Position numbers and translations under genes: made by a program. A DNA stretch of 12,628 nt, taken from the NCBI GenBank assembly GCA_024275775.1, contig JAJRYM010000147.1:1-12628 (forward strand), given 5' to 3'. This document shows positions 6,938 through 12,628 of this stretch, piece by piece; positions within the stretch are counted from its first letter, which is position 1; every line of letters begins with the position of its first letter. The notes beneath the pieces are model-generated. The model did not search any database. It was not told where the DNA came from and saw nothing but the letters and a program-made list of their open reading frames with translations. Source of the stretch: Nitrospirota bacterium. GTDB taxonomy: Bacteria; Nitrospinota_A; UBA7883; JACRGQ01.

Positions 6938-7362
6938 CAGACTTCCACACCTAGAAGCTTGGAGACTATCCGGCCGGAAATATTTTTGGCTTCTTTGTTT
7001 ATGGCGGCGCTGGCCTCTTCGGCCTCCTTGCGAATCTGTTCCCTTCCATCCTCAACCTGACGGCTGAACTGCAATCTCGCTTCAGAAACAACCCGGTTCT
7101 GCCCCTCCTGCGCTTCAAGCCTGGCTTTGCTGATGATTTCCGCCGTTTCTTTTCTTATGTCGGAAAGCTGTTTTTCGTAATCCGCCACTACTTTTTCGGC
7201 TTTTGCCTTTAAGCCGGCCGCTTCCGTCTCAAAAGATTTCAAACGTTTTTTTCTTTTCTCCAAAACATCCATTACCGGCCTGAAAAGAAAATGGTTCAGA
7301 AAGAACACCATTATCAGGAAGTTTACAAGCTGAATAAAGAAGGTTTCATTCAGTTCAACCAT
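6937..7362 (-). CDS. atpF': F1Fo ATP synthase b' subunit
   Basis: The 141-residue product has one membrane helix at about 8-29, ending in LFRPV and the basic segment EKRKKR typical of b-type stalk subunits. A charged Ala/Glu/Lys-rich helix then runs to the end. It lacks the signal-like extension of its partner, and the pair is best read as a b'/b heterodimer. ATG 7362 is preceded by AGGGGA with about nine bases between. It is the first gene of the atp cluster. Immediately upstream are a 178-base leader and the YHS gene, not atpB or atpE, so the a and c subunits are encoded elsewhere. Confidence 0.92.
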   Translation of the reverse strand: MVELNETFFIQLVNFLIMVFFLNHFLFRPVMDVLEKRKKRLKSFETEAAGLKAKAEKVVADYEKQLSDIRKETAEIISKARLEAQEGQNRVVSEARLQFSRQVEDGREQIRKEAEEASAAINKEAKNISGRIVSKLLGVEV

Positions 7363-7540
7363 TTAATCTTTTCCCCTTTTTGTTTCAATTTACAACCCCG
7401 CCGAGCCCTGCCCCGCTCAGGTTACGATACCACCCCAAAAAGCAATCTGGAACACACTCACACTTGGAATTTGAAATATTACCAAGAAATCGGCAGGATT
7501 CCACACAAAATATATGGTTTATAGAAAAAAATATCCTCCA
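7363..7540 (-). promoter_or_regulatory. Leader and candidate control region of the atp operon
   Basis: This 178-base stretch separates the YHS gene from atpF'. Its upstream half is AT-rich. It contains the imperfect 24-base dyad at 7463-7486 (CTTGG...CCAAG arms) and, inside it, a -10-like TAATAT on the minus strand (7481-7476) without a good -35 box. Its downstream half is strongly G-rich on the transcribed sense strand, with runs at 7436-7433, 7414-7411, 7408-7406, 7399-7396 and 7376-7373, the last being the ribosome binding site. A small GAGC/GCTC hairpin spans 7403-7418. No confident promoter can be named. Read-through from the YHS gene is also possible. Confidence 0.4.
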
Positions 7541-7792
7541 CTATCGACCCTCATATTTTTCCAGACATCTATCGGAGCAGAAATATACGTCTATTCCGTC
7601 CTTTTTGAGGCTTACAGCTTCATCTATCGCAACATAAGATCCGCAAACAGGGTCTTTCACCATCTCAGCCACATGGTCTCCGCCTCTTCCAGGTTTGAAA
7701 GAGCGAAATATCCCGGCCAGCCTGTTTCTGAAGTAGCCAATTACAAGCCATAACAGAAATGCGAAGGCCAGAATCCTTAATAAAAGAGCCAT
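7541..7792 (-). CDS. Small membrane-anchored YHS-like metal-binding protein
   Basis: The 83-residue product has one membrane helix at about 4-20. A basic linker follows (RNRLAGIFRSFKPGRGG), then a C-terminal YHS-type domain with DPVCGSYV at 47-54 and YFCSDRC at 70-76, giving C50, C72 and C76. YHS and TRASH-type domains usually bind metal ions through such cysteines and accompany metal transport or sensing, or electron-transfer proteins. The exact role is unknown. Similar short TM-YHS proteins are common in deltaproteobacteria. It is co-directional with the atp operon, 178 bases upstream. There is no Shine-Dalgarno sequence before ATG 7792. A TATAAA box (7806-7801) ends eight bases before the ATG, so the message may be leaderless. 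Confidence 0.8.
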   Translation of the reverse strand: MALLLRILAFAFLLWLVIGYFRNRLAGIFRSFKPGRGGDHVAEMVKDPVCGSYVAIDEAVSLKKDGIDVYFCSDRCLEKYEGR

Positions 7793-7935
7793 TTTGTGAT
7801 TTTATACGAATCCAGCATAAGAAGAACCATAATAATCCGGTTGAAGCTCCTGTTTTTTACAATATTTTGGTTTGACACTCTTTACCGCATCAATTAGCAT
7901 TTGCTTTTAATTTCAAGCATGGAATCATAATAAAA
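7793..7935. promoter_or_regulatory. Divergent promoter region between the YHS/atp and tol transcription units
   Basis: This 143-base AT-rich spacer has no coding signal. It should hold outward promoters in both directions: the tol promoter (listed separately) on the plus strand, and a weaker minus-strand candidate using TATAAA at 7806-7801. No clear operator dyad was seen. Confidence 0.6.
7872..7900 (+). promoter_or_regulatory. Sigma70-type promoter of the tol operon
   Basis: A perfect -35 box TTGACA (7872-7877) is followed by an ideal 17-base spacer and TAGCAT (7895-7900; four of six consensus matches). Transcription would begin near 7907, giving a leader of about 29 bases before the tolQ ATG. 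This is the best promoter in the window by eye. Confidence 0.65.
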
Positions 7936-8646
7936 ATGGAATCCGCTCCGTTGACACACGCCCATTCCGTAGGAGAAATGATTCTTAATGCCGGGCCCTT
8001 GTCCAAGTTCGTTTTGCTTCTTCTACTTTTCTTTTCCGTTGTTTCATGGGCGATTATAATTTTCAAGCTGAACGCCTACCGGAAAGTAAGGTTGGAAACC
8101 AATCAGTTCAATCAGATATTCTCCAAAAAGAAGAGCCTGGAAGCGATATTCAACACCTCAAAAGGGATGAAAAACAGCCCTATGGCAAGGGTTTTCTTTT
8201 CCGGCTACGCGGAATTTGCCGGCCAGTTCCATACGTCCGAAGCCGAAGAGCTTACCGGCCGGGAACGATATTTCCTGGACAAGCTGGACAGCATCAACCG
8301 AGCGATGGATAAAACGGTTGCGGAAGAGATAACGAGGCTGGAACGGTTTCTTTTTTTCCTTGCCACCACCGGCGCCACCGCTCCGTTCATAGGCCTGTTC
8401 GGAACCGTATGGGGAATAATGGGGTCGTTTCAGGCGATAGGAATAACCGGCTCGTCGAATATCGCGGTGGTCGCGCCGGGCATAGCCGAAGCGCTCATTG
8501 CCACCGCCGCCGGGCTGGTAGCCGCCGTGCCGGCCGTTATCGGTTACAACTACTTCATCCATAGGGTGAAGGTTTTAGGCACGGAAATGGATAACTTCAT
8601 TCTGGACTTCCTTTCCATCATAGAGAAAAATTTCATTAGAAAATGA
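7936..8646 (+). CDS. tolQ: TolQ, proton-channel subunit of the Tol envelope motor
   Basis: The 236-residue product belongs to the TolQ/ExbB/MotA family. Membrane helices are at about 24-43, 138-162 and 178-205. The second contains the family signature TGATAPFIGLFGTVWGIM (145-162), and the third contains VAPGIAEALIATAAGLVAAVPAV (179-201 region). The large loop between helices 1 and 2 is cytoplasmic. With TolR it forms the inner-membrane motor that uses the proton gradient to energise TolA, for outer-membrane constriction at division and envelope stability. It could in principle be ExbB, but the adjacent tolB argues for TolQ. No strong ribosome binding site precedes ATG 7936. The stop overlaps tolR as ATGA. 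Confidence 0.95.
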   Translation: MESAPLTHAHSVGEMILNAGPLSKFVLLLLLFFSVVSWAIIIFKLNAYRKVRLETNQFNQIFSKKKSLEAIFNTSKGMKNSPMARVFFSGYAEFAGQFHTSEAEELTGRERYFLDKLDSINRAMDKTVAEEITRLERFLFFLATTGATAPFIGLFGTVWGIMGSFQAIGITGSSNIAVVAPGIAEALIATAAGLVAAVPAVIGYNYFIHRVKVLGTEMDNFILDFLSIIEKNFIRK

Positions 8647-9065
8647 GATATAAAAGCAAGACCTTCCGGCGGCAATACAGTGCGATGGCGGATATCAACG
8701 TCACTCCGATGGTGGATGTCATGCTGGTGCTTCTTATCATCTTTATGGTAGCGGCTCCGCTTTCCCAGTACGGTATGGAAATCAAACTGCCGTCGGTTCA
8801 GGCGAAAGCTATTCACGCAGAGCAGAAATGGACATTAACAATTTATCGCAATCGCTCTATGTTCCTTAATAACAAACAGATATTAATGGGAGCATTAGAG
8901 AATCAATTAAAAGAAAAAACGCTTGTCAATCCCGCCATGGAAGTGTTCCTTAAAGCGGATGAAGCTCTCCCCTACGGTTTCGTGGTAACGGTTATGTCCT
9001 CAATACGGCGGGCGGGAGTAGTGAACCTCGGGGTTATAACCGAACCGCTTACGATAACTCCATAA
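8643..9065 (+). CDS. tolR: TolR, stator subunit of the Tol motor
   Basis: The 140-residue product belongs to the TolR/ExbD family. It has a short cytoplasmic N-terminus, then the signature INVTPMVDVMLVLLIIFM (18-35), in which D25 corresponds to the proton-carrying Asp of TolR. The periplasmic domain is of normal size and ends in IRRAGVVNLGVITEP. TolR forms the plug or stator dimer inside the TolQ pentamer. The ATG overlaps the tolQ stop by four bases, so the proteins are likely made in a coupled ratio. The segment coding for about residues 62-97 is visibly richer in A and T and in TTA leucine codons than its surroundings. The protein remains intact there. Confidence 0.95.
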   Translation: MRYKSKTFRRQYSAMADINVTPMVDVMLVLLIIFMVAAPLSQYGMEIKLPSVQAKAIHAEQKWTLTIYRNRSMFLNNKQILMGALENQLKEKTLVNPAMEVFLKADEALPYGFVVTVMSSIRRAGVVNLGVITEPLTITP

Positions 9066-9071
9066 GCCGAT

Positions 9072-9812
9072 ATGGTTTTTCGGGTTGAACCGATATCATT
9101 CCGAATGCCGTCGATTGACAGTGTCGACCGGCTTTTTGCGGCGATTATCATCTCTTTTCTACTCCACGTTATAACCTGCGCCGGCCTTTACATCGCTTCG
9201 ACAGTGCTTACCCCCTCGCCCACACCTCTGCCTAAGCCGAAATCATACATAGTCCACCTTGTGAATCCCGGCCCGAAAGCCGGCCCAGCGAAAATGCCGG
9301 CTAAAATGAAGCGTGTGGGCCGAACCGTAAAATATCATTCCCGGGCCAAAACAGTCGCCGAGCCTAAAAAGATTGTTCCGATTACCAAGGCAAAACCCGC
9401 GCCGGCAATGCCGATGGAAAAAGCCGCTCCGGTTAAAAAAGTGCCGGTTAAGCAAAAGGTGAAGCGAACTCCGAAAATTGTAAAGGAAAAGGAAGCCGGA
9501 GGGAAAATCGACATTAAAAAATTCCCCTACACATGGTATCTGAGAATTCTGGAAGCCAAGATAAACGGCAACTGGGATACTTTGAGCGTTAACTTTTACT
9601 CCGACACCCCGCTTAAAACAGTGGCCTATTTCCAAATAGACAGAAAAGGCGAGTTGAAGGGACTGAAACTTTTCAAACCATCCTTTAACGATGCCGTGGA
9701 CAAATCGGCGCTCGAAGCTGTTAGACTGTCGGCTCCGTTCCCTCCCCTTCCACCCGGGTACAGGGAAGATTATCTGGAGGTTTATTTTGGATTTGTTCTT
9801 GAAAGCAGGTAA
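9072..9812 (+). CDS. tolA: TolA/TonB-like energy transducer
   Basis: The 246-residue product has the three-part plan of TolA and TonB. It has a membrane helix at about 21-45, a Pro/Lys-rich periplasm-spanning linker (about 48-142), and a compact C-terminal domain (about 153-246) beginning YLRILEAKINGNWD, the usual TolA/TonB C-terminal start. S28-x3-H32 in the helix matches the Ser-His motif through which TonB and TolA engage the ExbBD or TolQR motor. The long helical domain II of E. coli TolA is missing; the Pro/Lys linker looks more TonB-like. Its place between tolR and tolB supports TolA function. The ATG is six bases after the tolR stop, with a poor ribosome binding site. Its 3' end overlaps tolB. 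Confidence 0.85.
   Translation: MVFRVEPISFRMPSIDSVDRLFAAIIISFLLHVITCAGLYIASTVLTPSPTPLPKPKSYIVHLVNPGPKAGPAKMPAKMKRVGRTVKYHSRAKTVAEPKKIVPITKAKPAPAMPMEKAAPVKKVPVKQKVKRTPKIVKEKEAGGKIDIKKFPYTWYLRILEAKINGNWDTLSVNFYSDTPLKTVAYFQIDRKGELKGLKLFKPSFNDAVDKSALEAVRLSAPFPPLPPGYREDYLEVYFGFVLESR
9776..9780 (+). promoter_or_regulatory. Ribosome binding site selecting a TTG start for tolB
   Basis: GGAGG (9776-9780) sits six bases before TTG 9787, inside the 3' end of the tolA-like gene. Starting there gives a clean signal peptide. The longer frame from ATG 9691 would add an Arg-rich, non-signal extension. Confidence 0.8.
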
Positions 9813-11130
9813 GCAGGTTGCCTTTGCCGCCTTTTTTCTGGCGGCGATATTTGTTGCGAACGCGTTTTCGGCGGAAGTATTCATCAACGTTGAGAGGCAG
9901 AAGGGAGCCTTGATACGGGTTGCCATTGCCGAATTCAAACTGAAGTCGGAGGAAACCCCGCAGGCGGTTAACCTGGAACTCGGCAGGAAAGCGAAAAAGA
10001 CTCTTTCATTCGACCTGAATTTCACAGGGTATTTCGAGGCTATCGATAACAACGAACTAATAAGAAACATCCGGGCGAAAGAGGAAAAAACCGGCAAGCC
10101 GGACTGGAAAGCCTGGGCTGACCTGGGAGCCGACTCCCTCCTCAAAGGAGAATATTCCGTTGATGCGGACGGGAACGTAGTGATGGACTGTTTTCTCTTC
10201 GACGTTGGGCGCAAAGAGCAGATTATAGGTGAAAGGTACAGGGGGAGCCGGACAATTTTCCGAAGAATGGTTCATAAGTTCGGAGACGAGGTTTTACGAA
10301 ACCTGACCGGCGAAAAGGGAATCGCCGACACGAGAATAGCCATGACGGTCAAGAACGGCAAAAACAAGGAACTCTTCCTTGTAGATTACGATGGCCGGGA
10401 CCTTCACCAGATTTCCAACGAAAACAGCCTTGTTCTCGCGCCAGCGTGGTCGCCGGACGGCAATAAAATAATGTTCACCACATACAGCGGCAATAATCCC
10501 GATATTTTCTACATAGACCTCGTAACCGGCAAGCGGGCTCCGATAATCAGAAGACTCGGCCTGAACATGGCCGGCGCATGGATGCCTAACGGCAAAAGAA
10601 TCGCCTTTACCATGTCGAGGCGCGGGAACCCTGATATCTACCTGATAGATACGGATGGGAGGCATCTTAAGCGGCTCACTTATACCCGCTCAATTGAAAC
10701 TTCCCCCACGATTTCACCCGACGGGGAAAAAGTTGCGTACGTATCCGACTTCACCGGCAATCCGAATATCTACATAATGGATATCAACGGCGAGAATAAA
10801 AAAAGATTCACCTATGGCGGAAAATACAGCGCCAACCCGGAATGGTCCCCCAAAGGGGACATGATAGCCTACACATCTCTTATGGACGGGCTCTTCGACA
10901 TTATTGTGCAAAAAGTCACCGGCCGGTTTAAGAAACAGCTGACAATATTCGCCGGAAACAACGAATCGCCAAGCTGGTCGCCAAACGGCTCCCACATCGC
11001 TTTCCGAAGCAATCGGACGGGAAGCCGGCAGTTGTTCATTATGAACGCGAACGGAGAGCATCAAACCCAGATAACGAACTTTCGGGGGGAAGTGTTCATG
11101 CCGGACTGGGGGCCTTGGGAGAATAAGTGA
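9787..11130 (+). CDS. tolB: TolB, periplasmic beta-propeller of the Tol-Pal system
   Basis: With the TTG start at 9787 the product is 447 residues. Residues 1-29 are a signal peptide (K6 and K9, a hydrophobic core, cleavage after FSA). The mature N-terminus begins EVFINVE, in the place of the TolB box that binds Pal and TolA. An alpha/beta domain spans about 45-175, and a beta-propeller follows. The blade motif W/I-x-P-x-G repeats at 221, 265, 309, 353 and 397, and W441-x-P closes the ring, each exactly 44 residues apart. TolB signals between the TolQRA motor and the peptidoglycan-binding lipoprotein Pal. It overlaps the tolA-like gene by 26 bases. No pal gene follows it in the window. Confidence 0.95.
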   Translation: MDLFLKAGKQVAFAAFFLAAIFVANAFSAEVFINVERQKGALIRVAIAEFKLKSEETPQAVNLELGRKAKKTLSFDLNFTGYFEAIDNNELIRNIRAKEEKTGKPDWKAWADLGADSLLKGEYSVDADGNVVMDCFLFDVGRKEQIIGERYRGSRTIFRRMVHKFGDEVLRNLTGEKGIADTRIAMTVKNGKNKELFLVDYDGRDLHQISNENSLVLAPAWSPDGNKIMFTTYSGNNPDIFYIDLVTGKRAPIIRRLGLNMAGAWMPNGKRIAFTMSRRGNPDIYLIDTDGRHLKRLTYTRSIETSPTISPDGEKVAYVSDFTGNPNIYIMDINGENKKRFTYGGKYSANPEWSPKGDMIAYTSLMDGLFDIIVQKVTGRFKKQLTIFAGNNESPSWSPNGSHIAFRSNRTGSRQLFIMNANGEHQTQITNFRGEVFMPDWGPWENK

Positions 11131-11186
11131 TTTTTATTCTCCGCCGGATTTCTTGGCGGGGAAATTGCTGTTAAGATTGCCCTGTT
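11131..11186. other. Short spacer with a hairpin after tolB
   Basis: An inverted repeat of about nine pairs lies just downstream of the tolB stop: TTCTCCGCC near 11137-11145 facing GGCGGGGAA near 11155-11163, with one G-T wobble. No U tract follows, so it may be a stability or attenuation hairpin, or may have no role. Confidence 0.3.
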
Positions 11187-11771
11187 GTGAAAAATTTCAG
11201 GTTTAAAGGAAGCGGTAAAGCGGTATTCCAAAAAATCGAACAGGTGCTGGAAAATACTGTCATTCACCGCCGCCCTTTCGTCATGTATCAGGGAAAATGG
11301 CCCTTCGTCGTGCTGGGGCCGGACACAGAAGGAAATGCCGTTATCAGGGCGGGCTATGCCGAGCAGTCGCTCATCAAAAAGGCTCCGGTCTATATCGCAA
11401 CCGTGGGAGGCGGCTACATCGCCGATTCCGAAGGGGTGCCGATTGAAGAGCTGGCGGGCGGAGACGTGCCGGAAGAAATGGCGGGGCTCAAGGTTTTTCA
11501 TATGAGCCCCATGAGGCCGCTTACCGTAACGGCGCGCAAAGGCGGCCCTCCCCTGCACGAAGCCATACCTGAAGCTCTGGAACATTATGGCGACGATGCG
11601 ACAGCCGTAATCGAAACGCCGGATGAGGCGCACTGGATTATTTCGGTTTTAAAATATCTGGATGAAAGCGACCGTTTTTCCGGCGACCCGATGATGGAAT
11701 ATTTCCACTCGCAACTGGCGCGCAATACAGGCGCAAACAGCAACGGCCACGATGCACGGTTTAAGCATTGA
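11187..11771 (+). CDS. Unrecognised soluble protein, 194 residues, downstream of tolB
   Basis: I do not recognise this family. The frame opens after a stop at 11172-11174. GTG 11187 is the best start; no Shine-Dalgarno sequence is visible. The protein has no membrane helix, no signal peptide and no cysteine. Features include an N-terminal basic segment, a probable strand-rich middle (RPFVMYQGKWPFVVLGPD, about 29-46; APVYIATVGGGYIAD, about 66-80), a VFHMSPMRPLTVTARKGGPP segment (103-122), an acidic helical part (about 124-175) and a disordered Asn/Gly/His-rich tail. The reading frame is dense and free of stops, with amino-acid use like its neighbours, so it is very likely a real gene. It is 56 bases after tolB on the same strand, where many genomes have pal or cpoB, but it resembles neither. 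Function unknown. Confidence 0.7.
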   Translation: MKNFRFKGSGKAVFQKIEQVLENTVIHRRPFVMYQGKWPFVVLGPDTEGNAVIRAGYAEQSLIKKAPVYIATVGGGYIADSEGVPIEELAGGDVPEEMAGLKVFHMSPMRPLTVTARKGGPPLHEAIPEALEHYGDDATAVIETPDEAHWIISVLKYLDESDRFSGDPMMEYFHSQLARNTGANSNGHDARFKH

Positions 11772-11882
11772 CTGAACCGGAAACAGGTTTTTTCTTCCAC
11801 CTATCGGGTTTTCTCGGCTTCGGACGCGAAGAAACTGCGATGAATGTAAAAACTCAAGCTTTATGCTTAAAATATCCAACTA
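11772..11882 (+). other. Spacer with a weak terminator-like hairpin before the glycosyltransferase
   Basis: AACC (11775-11778) faces GGTT (11786-11789) across a seven-base loop, followed at once by a T-rich run (11790-11796). It looks like a weak intrinsic terminator after the unknown gene. A second small hairpin CTTCG/CGAAG lies at 11818-11822 and 11827-11831. A -10-like TAAAAT (11868-11873) ends nine bases before the next ATG, with no good -35 box. Confidence 0.3.
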
Positions 11883-12628
11883 ATGACACCCAATAACAGC
11901 GAACCACGGAAGCTTCCGGCAAAAGCCCGCGTGCTTGTTGTCCGGCCCGACAGAATAGGCGACGTTGTTCTTTCCACGCCGGTGTTTGCTTCCATAGCCG
12001 GCGCGAAACCGGAATGGAGAATATCCGCTCTCGTCAGGCCTGCCGTAGCGGATCTTCTGGAAGGACACCCGCACTTGGATGAGGTGATAACTCTTTCAAC
12101 CAACGCAAAACCGTCTTTTTCAAATATAACGGGGCTTTCCGCGAAACTAAGGGAAAAGAAATTCGATGCCGTCATTCACCTTTACTCCGATTTCTGGGTT
12201 TCTTTTGCCGTTTTTCTGGCCGGCATCCCTTTAAGAATCGGGCCGGCTTCGAAAGCGGCTCAGATTTTCTATAACGTGAGAATAACCCAGCGCCGCTCCA
12301 GGGGAGAAAGACATGAGGCCGACTGCAACCTTGACTTACTGAAACCGCTCGGCATCCCGCCGGTGCGGGTATCGTCCGTCTCTTTTTCCAAAAACCTGCC
12401 CGAAAATCTTACCGGCTCCATAAAGCAGGGGAACAGGAATGTGGGTATCTTTCCCGGCATGGGAGGCTCGGCGAGAAACTGGAAATCGGCGCGATACGCA
12501 GAGCTGGCGGATATGCTGGACGAAAATGGAGTAAACGTAATACTGGTGGCCGGGCCGGGCGAAGAAAACCTGCTGAACGCGGTATCTGTCGCCTGCCGAA
12601 AAAAGCAGGACCGCGTTGTGATATCATC
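11883..12628 (+). CDS. GT9-family glycosyltransferase (ADP-heptose:LPS heptosyltransferase type), 3' end outside window
   Basis: The frame is open from ATG 11883 to the window end, giving 248 residues without a stop. The family signature near the N-terminus is RPDRIGDVVLSTPVF (21-35), the GT9 loop that contacts the acceptor. A central H144-x-A-D and LLKPLG region follows. GIFPGMGGSARNWK (188-201) then gives the start of the C-terminal donor-binding Rossmann domain, followed by LVAGPGEE (221-228). Such enzymes add heptose to the LPS inner core, or a related sugar, on the cytoplasmic face of the inner membrane. Which residue is transferred cannot be told from this fragment. An in-frame stop at 11868 rules out a longer start. 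No Shine-Dalgarno sequence is visible. Confidence 0.88.
   Translation, partial: MTPNNSEPRKLPAKARVLVVRPDRIGDVVLSTPVFASIAGAKPEWRISALVRPAVADLLEGHPHLDEVITLSTNAKPSFSNITGLSAKLREKKFDAVIHLYSDFWVSFAVFLAGIPLRIGPASKAAQIFYNVRITQRRSRGERHEADCNLDLLKPLGIPPVRVSSVSFSKNLPENLTGSIKQGNRNVGIFPGMGGSARNWKSARYAELADMLDENGVNVILVAGPGEENLLNAVSVACRKKQDRVVIS

Noticed and set aside
9691..9786. ATG 9691 as the tolB start
   Set aside because: It would add 32 Arg/Leu-rich residues before the signal peptide and overlap the tolA-like gene by more than 120 bases. TTG 9787 has GGAGG at ideal spacing.
9243..10214. Long minus-strand open frame (323 codons) across the tolA-like gene and tolB
   Set aside because: It is antisense to two well-supported genes. 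Its translation is rich in Ser, Arg, Phe and Cys with no domain logic, as expected for a shadow frame.
12269..12627. Minus-strand open frames over the right end
   Set aside because: They are antisense to the clear GT9 reading frame and lack any protein signature.
1..12628. CRISPR arrays, transposons, prophage or toxin-antitoxin genes
   Set aside because: No regularly spaced direct repeats, transposase motifs, phage genes or paired small toxin-antitoxin frames were seen on either strand.

Overview
The window reads as a chromosomal piece of a Gram-negative bacterium. A Tol envelope system and a heptosyltransferase-type glycosyltransferase imply an outer membrane with LPS. System I (Ccm) cytochrome c maturation and a proton-type F1Fo ATP synthase imply a respiratory lifestyle. 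The ATP synthase cluster has paired b' and b genes, and its a and c subunit genes are not adjacent. That arrangement is familiar from the Desulfobacterota/Deltaproteobacteria and neighbouring phyla such as Nitrospinota. I infer that broad placement only; no species is claimed.

Layout, left to right. (1) 1-634, plus strand: the 3' end of ccmH, overlapped by a small membrane-anchored coiled-coil protein with a C-terminal zinc ribbon. (2) 723-1364, minus strand: an unrecognised four-helix membrane protein built from two copies of one unit, with its own candidate promoter. (3) 1365-1622: an intergenic stretch with nested inverted repeats that could be a structured RNA or the 3' end of the atp transcript. 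(4) 1623-7362, minus strand: a compact atp operon transcribed atpF'-atpF-atpH-atpA-atpG-atpD-atpC, with overlaps or gaps of at most 14 bases. (5) 7363-7540: the atp leader, then 7541-7792 (minus), a small membrane-anchored YHS-like metal-binding protein. (6) 7793-7935: a divergent intergenic region with a good sigma70-type promoter facing right. (7) 7936-11130, plus strand: tolQ-tolR-tolA-like-tolB. (8) 11187-11771: a soluble protein of unknown function. (9) 11883 to the end: the N-terminal two thirds or so of a GT9 glycosyltransferase, cut by the window edge.

How the genes fit together. The atp cluster supplies the whole F1 sector and the peripheral stalk; the proton channel subunits must come from elsewhere. 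The tol cluster encodes the proton-driven TolQR motor, the TolA/TonB-like periplasm-spanning transducer and the periplasmic beta-propeller TolB. The two proton-motive-force machines are transcribed divergently. No pal or cpoB follows tolB here. Its place is taken by the unknown gene and the glycosyltransferase.

I saw no CRISPR array, tRNA, rRNA, insertion sequence or phage gene. Most of the window is conserved housekeeping sequence. The points that deserve a second look are the internally duplicated membrane protein, the structured intergenic element next to atpC, the unknown gene after tolB, and several genes with no visible ribosome binding site but a -10-like box 8-9 bases before the start.
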